Shown here: piece after piece, positions 25,347 through 32,513 of the stretch
Layout: every line of letters begins with the position of its first letter
How positions within the stretch are numbered: position 1 is the stretch's first letter
DNA from: Clostridiales bacterium
Lineage (GTDB): Bacteria; Bacillota; Clostridia; Lachnospirales; WQUN01
Assembly: GCA_031287685.1 (NCBI GenBank)
Contig: JAITSQ010000032.1
Location: 1 to 47,662, forward strand
Reading direction: 5' to 3'
DNA length: 47,662 bases
Translations under genes and position numbers: made by a program
The notes under the pieces: model-generated
What the model was told of the DNA's origin: nothing
Databases searched by the model: none
Seen by the model: the letters and a program-made list of their open reading frames with translations, nothing else

Positions 25347-26241
25347 CAGCATAAACTATTATATAGCCGAGGGCGTCAGGAGCCTTTTCCGCAACCGCCT
25401 GATGAGCGCGGCGTCCGTGCTTACCGTGGCTTCCTGCGCTATGATTTTTCTGATTTCTTTCTGCGTGGCGAGCAATGTTGACTATCTGCTCACTCAGCTT
25501 GAGAACAAAGTGGGCGTTTCCGCCATAATAAGCGACTCCCTCTCGGCGGACGAGGTGAACGCGCTTTACGTCAAGGTCAAGGCCGTTCAGTACGTCAGCG
25601 ACGTGAAATTCATATCCGCCGAGGACGCGCTCAAAATCTACCGCGACACGTTCGGGGAGGAGGACAAGGAGCTTCTGCAGGGTTTAGAGGACGACAACCC
25701 CCTGCCGCGCTCGTTCACTATCAGCCTTGAGAGCAACAAATACCAGCGTTACGTGATTTACGAGCTTGAAAAATACGTCGGCAAAGGCTTCGACTCCATA
25801 CACCACGCCAGCGACGAAATAGAGCTTCTGCTCACAATAAACAACGGCGCGAGGATTGTCGGCTTTGTGCTGATTCTGACGCTCGGCCTTATCTCCGTAA
25901 TAATAATAATGAACACGATAAAACTGACCGTCGCCGCTCGCAGCGCCGAAATCGGCATAATGAAATACGTCGGCGCCACGGACTGGTTCATACGCTGGCC
26001 GTTTGTAATCGAGGGCGTGGTGATAGGCATTGTCGGTTCCGCCGCGGCCGTGGCCATCTGCCTTCTGAGCTATAACCGCGTTATGCGCGCGGTGGCCTCC
26101 GTGCCTATCCTGACAGGCGTAGCGAGCTTCCGAACCAGCGCCGAGCTGTTCTTCAAAGCGGGCCCAATGGCCGTGGCCGCCGGCGCGCTTATAGGCACGG
26201 CGGGGAGCGCCGCCTCCGTAAGAAGATATCTTAAGGTGTGA
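25336..26241 (+). CDS. ftsX: Cell division protein FtsX
   Basis: The 301-aa permease-like partner of FtsE has four membrane helices (about 22-45, 173-195, 220-245, 268-288). A large extracellular loop lies between helices 1 and 2, containing ISDSLSADEVNALYVKVKAV and LPRSFTI. With FtsE it activates cell wall hydrolases and can affect sporulation in Firmicutes. Start ATG inside ftsE, preceded by GAGAGGAG. Confidence 0.93.
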   Translation: MKFSSINYYIAEGVRSLFRNRLMSAASVLTVASCAMIFLISFCVASNVDYLLTQLENKVGVSAIISDSLSADEVNALYVKVKAVQYVSDVKFISAEDALKIYRDTFGEEDKELLQGLEDDNPLPRSFTISLESNKYQRYVIYELEKYVGKGFDSIHHASDEIELLLTINNGARIVGFVLILTLGLISVIIIMNTIKLTVAARSAEIGIMKYVGATDWFIRWPFVIEGVVIGIVGSAAAVAICLLSYNRVMRAVASVPILTGVASFRTSAELFFKAGPMAVAAGALIGTAGSAASVRRYLKV

Positions 26242-26260
26242 GGAGCGCCAGCGGCGCTCC
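26242..26260 (+). terminator. Hairpin after ftsX
   Basis: GGAGCGCC and GGCGCTCC pair perfectly around AGC immediately after the ftsX stop. A similar GGGAGCGCCGGCGGCGCTGC follows at 26280. There is no T run, so it may affect RNA stability rather than end transcription. Confidence 0.4.
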
Positions 26261-26322
26261 GAACGAGTCTTTTGAACCAGGGAGCGCCGGCGGCGCTGCG
26301 AAATAAAGCGGACAAAGGAGTC

Positions 26323-27411
26323 ATGGCCGTGGTTTTAACCGTAAACGCCCCTTCGCGGGAATACCCGATATATATTGAAGACAGTTACGGCGGCCTCGCG
26401 GAGGCCGTCCGCGCTTCGGGGCTTAGAGGCTCCGTCGCGCTTATAGTTACCGATACGAACGTCGCCCCGCTGTACGAGGGCGCGGTGAAACGGGAGCTTT
26501 CCGCCGTTTTTTCCAAGCTTCAGTCCGTCCGCCTCCACGCGGGGGAGGAACATAAGAATCTCAACGCCGTGTCCGGCCTTTATCAGAAAGCGGCGGAAGC
26601 TTTTCTTGACCGGGAGAGCGTCGTTTTCGCGCTCGGGGGCGGGGTCGTCGGAGATACGGCGGGTTTTTTCGCCGCCACTTTTATGCGCGGCCTGCCCTTC
26701 GTCCAGCTGCCCACGACGCTCCTGTCCTGCGTTGATTCTTCCGTCGGCGGCAAAACCGGCGTGGATTTCGCCGGGTGGAAAAATTTGGTCGGCGCGTTTT
26801 ATCAGCCGAGGTTTGTCTATATAAACTCGGGGACTCTCGCGACGCTCCCGCGGGTTCAGTTTAATTCCGGTATGGGCGAGGTCATAAAGCACGGGCTCAT
26901 ACGCGACGCGGGCTATTATAATTTCGTTTCGGAGCGACGCGCGGACATAGCCGCCCTGGAGCCGGAGGCGCTCAAGCGCGTGATAGAAGGCTCCTGCCGG
27001 ATTAAAGCGGAAATAGTCGGGCTTGACGAAAAAGAATCCGGACTTCGGGAAATACTTAATTTTGGGCATACCTTCGGCCACGCCTTGGAGAGCGCGAGTA
27101 ATTTCAAGCTCCCGCACGGCTTGTGCGTGATGAAGGGCTGCGCGGCGGCAATGCGCCTTGGCGCCGCGCGAGGAGAGCTTGCCGAGGTTGATTTGCTCGG
27201 CTTTCTTGAGCTTGCCCGGTTTTTCGGTATGGAGGAAATAACGGGAGGCGCCGGCCTGTATGCCCCGGAGAAGCTCGCCGCCCTTATGCGCGGGGATAAA
27301 AAGGCCAGGGGCGGAGCGCCCCGCTTCGTTTTGCTTGAGCGGGTCGGGGCGGCTAAAATAGTTTCGGACATACCCGAAGAGCAGGTCAAAGCCGCTATGG
27401 CGTTATGTTAA
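26323..27411 (+). CDS. aroB: 3-dehydroquinate synthase
   Basis: The enzyme cyclises DAHP to 3-dehydroquinate in the shikimate pathway using NAD and a divalent metal. Motifs: GGGVVGDTAGFFAATFMRG, LPTTLLSCVDSSVGGKTGVDF, EVIKHGLIRD and the metal histidines in NFGHTFGHALE. About 362 aa from ATG 26323; AAAGGAG is only 2 bases before that ATG but 8 bases before GTG 26329, so the true start may be two codons later. The frame is open to TTG 26272. Its last 11 codons are the first copy of a 73-bp tandem repeat. Confidence 0.93.
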   Translation: MAVVLTVNAPSREYPIYIEDSYGGLAEAVRASGLRGSVALIVTDTNVAPLYEGAVKRELSAVFSKLQSVRLHAGEEHKNLNAVSGLYQKAAEAFLDRESVVFALGGGVVGDTAGFFAATFMRGLPFVQLPTTLLSCVDSSVGGKTGVDFAGWKNLVGAFYQPRFVYINSGTLATLPRVQFNSGMGEVIKHGLIRDAGYYNFVSERRADIAALEPEALKRVIEGSCRIKAEIVGLDEKESGLREILNFGHTFGHALESASNFKLPHGLCVMKGCAAAMRLGAARGELAEVDLLGFLELARFFGMEEITGGAGLYAPEKLAALMRGDKKARGGAPRFVLLERVGAAKIVSDIPEEQVKAAMALC

Positions 27412-27597
27412 GTCAGAACGGGAGAGCCGATTTATGACCATTACTCATAAAGAGCAAGTCAAAGCCGCTATGGCATTATGTTAAGTCAGAACGGGAGAGC
27501 CGGTTTATGACCATTACTCATAAAGAGCAAGTCAAAGCCGCCGCGGCGTTATGTTAAGTCAGGACGGGAGAGCCGATTTATGACCATTACTCATATA
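27379..27597 (+). repeat. 73-bp tandem triplication across the aroB-lspA junction
   Basis: Three direct copies start at 27379, 27452 and 27525. Each contains the 3' end of aroB (encoding EQVKAAMALC and stop), the intergenic ribosome-binding site region and the first codons of lspA (MTITH). Copies differ at a few positions. Two extra reading frames, 27434-27484 and 27507-27557, encode 16-residue chimeras (MTITHKEQVKAAMALC and a variant), each with its own GGGAGAGC upstream. Confidence 0.95.
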
Positions 27598-28065
27598 AAA
27601 CACATTGCGGCCGTGCTGCTGCTGACGGCGGCCGACCAGCTCGCGAAACGCGCGGCGGCGGTTTCCCTGCGGCCTGTGGGTGCCCGGATCGTTATTCCGA
27701 ACGTCCTGAGCCTGACCTATGTAGAGAACGCGGGCGCGGCGTTCGGCGTTTTCGAGGGGGGGCGCTGGGTTTTTGTCGTCACTACGGGTATAATTATGGC
27801 GGCGCTGTGTTTTTATTACCTGAACCTGCCCGGCCTGAAAAAATTCTGGGCGGTGCGGGCCGCCCTCGCGCTGATTTTCGCCGGCGCTTTGGGAAACCTC
27901 ATCGACAGGCTGGCGCGGGGCTATGTGGTGGATTTTATACACCTGCTGTTTATACGCTTCCCGGTGTTTAACCTGGCCGACGTCTGCGTGGTCGTGGGAA
28001 CGGCGGCTCTGGCGGTTCTTTTGACCTTTTTCGTAAAGGAAGATGAGGATATTGCGAAATCCTGA
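27580..28065 (+). CDS. lspA: Prolipoprotein signal peptidase
   Basis: The 161-aa membrane protease cleaves lipoprotein signal peptides. It has four helices, with conserved TAADQLAKR, LTYVENAGAAFG, and catalytic aspartates in GNLIDRLARGYVVDFI and FNLADVCV. The start ATG lies in the third copy of the tandem repeat. The window encodes two likely client lipoproteins (17533, 20405). The 3' end overlaps the next gene by 23 bp. Confidence 0.95.
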   Translation: MTITHIKHIAAVLLLTAADQLAKRAAAVSLRPVGARIVIPNVLSLTYVENAGAAFGVFEGGRWVFVVTTGIIMAALCFYYLNLPGLKKFWAVRAALALIFAGALGNLIDRLARGYVVDFIHLLFIRFPVFNLADVCVVVGTAALAVLLTFFVKEDEDIAKS

Positions 28066-28993
28066 AAAGCCTGACGTTTTCCAGTTTAAGGCGGGAGAGG
28101 CGGCGCGGCTTGATTTATTTTTATCGGCGGAGCTTGCCGAGGTTTTCGGAGAGTTTTCGCGCTCCGCCGCGCAAAAGCTGATTGAGGGCGGGGCGGTTCT
28201 TGTTTCGGGGAAAGCCCGCAGGCCGGGTTTTCGCGTAAGCCCCGGGGAAATTATCGAGGCCGCCGTATCCGCGCCCGCGCCTCCGGCTTTCTCGCCGGAG
28301 GACATACCCGTGGACGCGGTTTTTGAGGACGAATACGTCATTGTGGTGAACAAGCCCGCCGGAATGGTCGTTCACCCGGCGGCGGGACATTTTTCCGGAA
28401 CGCTCGTCAACGCGCTGCTTTACCGCGCGGGCGGGCTTTCCGGCGTGGGCGGGCCTGTTCGCGCCGGTATTGTCCACAGGATAGACAAGGACACCTCCGG
28501 CCTGCTTGTAGTCGCCAAAACGGACGCGGCGCATATTAACCTGGCGCGGCAGTTTTTTGACCACAGCGCGACCCGCGTGTACACGGCGCTGGCCCACGGC
28601 GTTATAAAGGCGGATTCCGGCGTTGTGGATAAGCCCATCGGCCGGCACCCGAAGGAACGCAAAAAAATGGCGCAGATCCCCTCCGGCCGTCGCGCGGTGA
28701 CGCGGTTTACGGTGCTCCGGCGGTTTGCCGGCAATACCCCCGCCCGGAGGGCCACCCTGCTTGAGGCGCGGCTTGAGACCGGCAGGACGCACCAAATCCG
28801 CGTGCATTTAAGCGGCCTGGGCTTTCCGCTCGTCGGGGACGAGCTTTACGGGGGCCGGCCCGCGCCGCCTCTCCCCGGGCAGGCGCTTCACGCCGGGGTC
28901 CTGGGCTTTGCCCACCCCGGAAGCGGGGAATATATGGAGTTTTCGGCCGCGCCGCCCGCGGGTTTTATTGAAGCGCTGGAAAGGTATGGGTGA
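28043..28993 (+). CDS. RluD-type 23S rRNA pseudouridine synthase
   Basis: The 316-aa protein has an N-terminal S4 domain (LDLFLSAELAEV...AAQKLIEGGAVLVSGK) and a pseudouridine synthase domain. The catalytic motif is HRIDKDTSGLLVVAKT, and GRTHQIRVHLSGLGFPLVGDELYG is the conserved C-terminal segment. It belongs to the RluA/RluD family, which modifies 23S rRNA; the exact site cannot be told. It is translationally coupled to lspA, a pairing common in Firmicutes where pyrimidine genes often follow, as here. Confidence 0.92.
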   Translation: MRILRNPEKPDVFQFKAGEAARLDLFLSAELAEVFGEFSRSAAQKLIEGGAVLVSGKARRPGFRVSPGEIIEAAVSAPAPPAFSPEDIPVDAVFEDEYVIVVNKPAGMVVHPAAGHFSGTLVNALLYRAGGLSGVGGPVRAGIVHRIDKDTSGLLVVAKTDAAHINLARQFFDHSATRVYTALAHGVIKADSGVVDKPIGRHPKERKKMAQIPSGRRAVTRFTVLRRFAGNTPARRATLLEARLETGRTHQIRVHLSGLGFPLVGDELYGGRPAPPLPGQALHAGVLGFAHPGSGEYMEFSAAPPAGFIEALERYG

Positions 28994-28999
28994 AAGGCT

Positions 29000-29944
29000 T
29001 TGGCAGAATTTGAGCGGAAAGACTTCATAAGCATTAAGGATATAAGCGCGGAAGAGATTTTATACATACTTGACACCGCCGACATTATGAAATTCGTCCT
29101 TAGCAGGGAGAAGAAAAAAGCCCCGCACCTGTCGGGAAAGTCCGTTATACTGCTGTTTTACGAAAACAGCGTCCGCGCGCGGCTGAGCTATGAAATGGCG
29201 GCGCGCTTCCTGTCCGCGAACGTCGTTGAGATGAACGTCACCACGGAGGAAAACTCCGGCGGCAACCTGCTTGAAATGGGCAAGCTCATCGACCAGATGG
29301 GCGGGGATTTTATCGTAACGAGGCACTCTATGTCCGGCGCGCCGGGCCTTTTAGCCAGAAACTGCGCCGCCTCCGTCATAAACGCCGGGGACGGCCTGAA
29401 CGAAAACCCGACCCAGTCCCTGCTTGACCTGCTGACCATACGCAACCACAAAAAGGGTTTTAAGGGCCTGAAAGTCTCTATTATAGGCGACGTGGCGAAC
29501 AGCCGCGTTACCCGCAGCAACATCTGGGGTCTGCTGAAGCTCGGCGCGGAGGTATCCATAGCCGGCCCGGCCACGCTCATACCGCCGGGGCTTGCCGAAT
29601 ACGGCGTGCGCGTGTGCGGCAGCGCTTGCGAGGCCGTGAGCGGCGCGGACGTCATAATGGCGCTGCGAATGAAGCGGGAGGGCCATTACAGCGCCCTGCT
29701 GCCCTCCTACGCGGAGTATAAGGGCCTTTTTAAGATAGATATGAACCTGCTTCAGTACGCGAAGGAGGACGTGATAGTAATGCACCCCGGGCCGATAAAC
29801 CGTGAGATTGAGATAGCCTCGCCGGTCATAGAATCCCGCCACTGCTACGTGGACGACCAGATAACGAACGGGGTGGCCGTGCGTATGGCCGTTCTGTATA
29901 TACTCTCGCTTAACTCCGGCGCGAAGGGAGGCGGCTGCCTGTGA
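29000..29944 (+). CDS. pyrB: Aspartate carbamoyltransferase homologue with altered active site
   Basis: The 314-aa protein aligns over its full length with PyrB, which makes carbamoyl-aspartate in pyrimidine synthesis. However, the carbamoyl-phosphate motif STRTR reads SVRAR (57-61). The 80s-loop KGET region reads GGNL (about 87-90), losing the lysine, and the histidine of HPTQ is Asn (N136). R108, Q139, R169 and R223, equivalents of conserved ligands, remain. The loss of both threonines, the lysine and the histidine argues against normal catalysis. TTG start; the gene ends in a 4-bp GTGA overlap with the dihydroorotase homologue, which is also degenerate. Family fold is certain, activity doubtful. 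Confidence 0.85.
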   Translation: MAEFERKDFISIKDISAEEILYILDTADIMKFVLSREKKKAPHLSGKSVILLFYENSVRARLSYEMAARFLSANVVEMNVTTEENSGGNLLEMGKLIDQMGGDFIVTRHSMSGAPGLLARNCAASVINAGDGLNENPTQSLLDLLTIRNHKKGFKGLKVSIIGDVANSRVTRSNIWGLLKLGAEVSIAGPATLIPPGLAEYGVRVCGSACEAVSGADVIMALRMKREGHYSALLPSYAEYKGLFKIDMNLLQYAKEDVIVMHPGPINREIEIASPVIESRHCYVDDQITNGVAVRMAVLYILSLNSGAKGGGCL

Positions 29945-31215
29945 ACATAAGCATAAACAACGCCCGGGTCATAAACCCCGACGGCTCGGAGAGCTTGAGG
30001 CACATACACGTCAAGGACGGGGTTATAATAAACGTGTCGGCGAACCCGCCGCAGGAGGCCGCCGGCAGCATCGACGCGGCGGGGAAATACGTCCTGCCCG
30101 GCTTTATAGACCTTAACTGCGACGTGTGCGACCCGGGGTATGAAAACCGCGAGGATATGCACACCGCCTCAAAAACCGCCGCCAAGGGCGGCTTTACCTC
30201 TATAACCTGCCTGCCGACCACCCAGCCGGTCATAGACAACAACACGGCGGTAAGATATGTGACCGACCAGGGCAAGAAGTTTTCCGTGGTGAACATTCTG
30301 CCCTACGGCGCTATGACTAAGGGAAACCTGGGCCTTGAGCTGGCCGAAATGGGAGAGATGAAAAAAGAAGGCATAGCGGGAGTGTCCGACGGAAACGTCA
30401 GCGTTTTCGACGCCTCGCTTATGCGCAATATTATGCTGTACGCCTCTATGTTCGACCTGCCGGTAATCACGTTTTGCGAGAACCGGCTGCTGTCGGAGGG
30501 CGGCGCGGTCAACCACGGCAAGGTCTCGACGGTGACGGGGCTTAAGGGCAAACTGCGGGAGGCGGAGGATACTTTCGTCGCGCGGAATTTAATCCTGGCT
30601 TTCCACAGCGGCTCCCGCCTGCACATAACGCACGTCAGCACCAGGGAATCCGTCGCGCTTATCCGCTTCGCCAAGGAGCGCGGGGTTAAAGTGACCTGCG
30701 ACACCTGCCCGCATTACTTTACGCTGACGGAGGAGGCCGCCTCCGGATACGACACTTTCGCCAAGGTGAACCCGCCGCTGCGCGCGGCGGAGGACGTCGA
30801 GGCGGTTAAAGAGGGCCTGCGCGACGGCACGATAGACGCCATTTCCACGGGGCATTCCCCCGTGTCGATAGAAAATAAGCGCGTGGAGTTTGACCGGGCG
30901 GATTTTGGCATATCCTCCCTTGAGACGGCGTTCGCGCTCAGCTACACGGCGCTTGTCCGGAGCGGGGCGCTCTCCCTGCGGGAGCTTTCGGAAAAACTTT
31001 CCGCGAACCCCGCCAAAATCCTTAAGCTGGAGGGCAAGGGCGAAATCAGGGAGGGCTGCGACGCGGATTTGGTCATCGCCGACACGGAGTCCGTCCGCCG
31101 CATAAACGCCGCCGACTTCGCCTCAAAGGCCAAATTTTCCCCCTACGACGGGCGGGAGGCGTTCGGGGTCGTCGCCGGGACGATGGTGTCGGGGAAAATG
31201 GTTTATATACCTTGA
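29941..31215 (+). CDS. Dihydroorotase homologue, probably catalytically inactive
   Basis: The 424-aa protein is a full-length type I dihydroorotase homologue, but its metal centre is missing. The DMHVHLREPG motif reads DLNCDVCDPG, so both zinc histidines are N59 and D61 and the substrate arginine is C63. The AHCED histidine is F178, and TDHAPH reads TGHSPV with the metal aspartate as G304. Only the HVST histidine (H231) remains. Non-catalytic PyrC' proteins are known in Pseudomonas, where they hold the PyrB assembly together and the genes also overlap. Here the partner PyrB is altered too. GTG start within the pyrB stop. Confidence 0.85.
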   Translation: MNISINNARVINPDGSESLRHIHVKDGVIINVSANPPQEAAGSIDAAGKYVLPGFIDLNCDVCDPGYENREDMHTASKTAAKGGFTSITCLPTTQPVIDNNTAVRYVTDQGKKFSVVNILPYGAMTKGNLGLELAEMGEMKKEGIAGVSDGNVSVFDASLMRNIMLYASMFDLPVITFCENRLLSEGGAVNHGKVSTVTGLKGKLREAEDTFVARNLILAFHSGSRLHITHVSTRESVALIRFAKERGVKVTCDTCPHYFTLTEEAASGYDTFAKVNPPLRAAEDVEAVKEGLRDGTIDAISTGHSPVSIENKRVEFDRADFGISSLETAFALSYTALVRSGALSLRELSEKLSANPAKILKLEGKGEIREGCDADLVIADTESVRRINAADFASKAKFSPYDGREAFGVVAGTMVSGKMVYIP

Positions 31216-31226
31216 AGAATAAAGAA

Positions 31227-31251
31227 CCCCGGAAACGCGAGGTTTCCGGGG
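31227..31251. terminator. Hairpin terminator between pyrC homologue and 26-aa ORF
   Basis: CCCCGGAAAC (31227-31236) pairs perfectly with GTTTCCGGGG (31242-31251). On the minus strand a T-rich TTCTTTATTC follows, so it suits the small minus-strand gene best. It may also stop the plus-strand transcript. Confidence 0.75.
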
Positions 31252-31266
31252 GACGCGCGGCTTTCC

Positions 31267-31347
31267 TTACTGCTCGTTGCTGCTGGACTTCTTGTTTTTC
31301 TGCTCGTCGGTAAGGTTGTTTGCGTCGGTCTGAGAATCTTTCGCCAT
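31267..31347 (-). CDS. 26-aa hydrophilic peptide
   Basis: On the minus strand an ideal AAAGGAGG site lies 7-8 bases before an ATG that opens a 26-codon frame (MAKDSQTDANNL...SSSNEQ). A perfect hairpin with T-rich tail follows its stop. The product is highly hydrophilic (Asp, Asn, Gln, Lys, Ser), with no hydrophobic segment, and resembles tiny clostridial spore or stress peptides only in composition. The frame is open upstream to 31809 but the longer form runs through a repeat and antisense to exonuclease III. The end of a family-A element supplies TGCTATACT, a possible extended -10, 25 bp upstream. Confidence 0.6.
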   Translation of the reverse strand: MAKDSQTDANNLTDEQKNKKSSSNEQ

Positions 31348-31371
31348 AACAAAAGCCTCCTTTGTATTAAG

Positions 31372-31522
31372 TATAGCAATTTTACAAAACGTTGACTGGC
31401 GCGGAGCGGAAAATCGGCGGTAAGAAGGGGGCTTTTTGACGCGGTAGTAGGCGTCAAAAAACACCGATTTTAAGCCGTTTTTCGCGAACGTTGGCAGTCC
31501 ACGGTTTTGAAAATTGCGATAT
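31372..31522 (+). repeat. Family-A MITE-like element with one cassette
   Basis: It starts TATAGCAATTTTACAAAAC and ends CGGTTTTGAAAATTGCGATA; the inverted ends extend over about 28 bp with mismatches. It contains one cassette (AAGAAGGGGGCTTTTTGACGC ... GCGTCAAAAAACACCG). The first 50 bp are almost identical to the element at 34739. Confidence 0.85.
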
Positions 31523-31615
31523 CGCGGGGCGTTTTTGCCTCCGCGCTTAATATTATTGCCAATTAAGTTTTCCATATTCATTAAGCGCAAAAGAAAAAGA
31601 AAGCGGGGAAAGCTT

Positions 31616-32389
31616 GTGAAAATTATATCCTGGAACGTCAACGGGCTGCGCGCGTGCGCGAAAAAGGGCTTTGCCGAGTTTTTCAGGGGCTGCGGCGCGG
31701 ATATTTTCTGCGTCCAGGAGACCAAGATGAAGCGGGAGCAGAACGCGCTTGATTTTTCCGGCTGGCGCGAATACTGGAGCAGCGCGCGGAAAGCGGGGTA
31801 CAGCGGCACGGCCGTTTTTACGAAAGAGGAGCCGCTTTCCGTTTCCTATTCGATGGGCGGTAAATACGACGCGGAGGGTGAGCCGGCCGATAACGAAGGC
31901 CGCGTGATAACGCTGGAATACGAAAAATTTTACCTGGTGAACGTATACGTGCCGAACGCGAAGCGGGGTCTGGAGCGCCTGCCCTACCGCATGGACTGGC
32001 AGGACGACTTCCGGGGGTTTCTTTCCGCCCTCGCGGGGAGGAAGCCCGTCGTCCTCTGCGGGGACCTGAACGTGGCCCATACGGAGCTTGATATAAAAAA
32101 CGCCGCCGCCAACCGGAGGAACGCCGGCTTTACGGACGAGGAGCGCGGCAAGATGACGGAGCTTCTTGAGTCCGGCTTTACGGACGCCTTCCGCCTGCTT
32201 TATCCGGATAAAAGGGGCGCCTACACCTGGTGGTCGTATATGGGCCGCTCAAGGGAAAATAATATAGGCTGGCGCATCGATTACTTCCTGGTGTCGGAGA
32301 GCCTGCGCCCGAACGTCCGGGAGGCTATGATTTTTCCGGAAATTACGGGCAGCGACCACTGTCCCGTCGGGCTTATGATTGATTTGTAA
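31616..32389 (+). CDS. xth: Exodeoxyribonuclease III
   Basis: The 257-aa nuclease of the ExoIII/AP endonuclease family works in base excision repair. Motifs: SWNVNGLRAC, VQETKM, NVYVPNA, GDLNVAHTELDI and GSDHCPVG with the catalytic Asp and His. The GTG at 31616 with GGGGAAA upstream gives the normal N-terminus (VKIISWNVNG); the frame is open to 31514. No obvious promoter apart from AT-rich sequence upstream that includes the repeat end. Confidence 0.94.
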   Translation: MKIISWNVNGLRACAKKGFAEFFRGCGADIFCVQETKMKREQNALDFSGWREYWSSARKAGYSGTAVFTKEEPLSVSYSMGGKYDAEGEPADNEGRVITLEYEKFYLVNVYVPNAKRGLERLPYRMDWQDDFRGFLSALAGRKPVVLCGDLNVAHTELDIKNAAANRRNAGFTDEERGKMTELLESGFTDAFRLLYPDKRGAYTWWSYMGRSRENNIGWRIDYFLVSESLRPNVREAMIFPEITGSDHCPVGLMIDL

Positions 32390-32418
32390 GGTTTTTGGTA
32401 AAAATTACGTTACACAAG

Positions 32419-32447
32419 TTGATTTTTTTCGCGGGAATAAGTATAAT
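32419..32447 (+). promoter_or_regulatory. Promoter of relA/spoT homologue
   Basis: TTGATT (32419-32424), a 17-bp spacer and TATAAT (32442-32447) lie 66 bp before the TTG start. Confidence 0.8.
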
Positions 32448-32513
32448 AGGATTAAAATTAAAAGCGGAGATTAGAAAAACGGGACTGGCGGAGGCGCGGA
32501 GCGGGGTGTTGTC

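Noticed and set aside
31348..31809. Longer form of the 26-aa minus-strand ORF (180 aa)
   Set aside because: It reads through a repeat element and antisense to exonuclease III and lacks a start signal.
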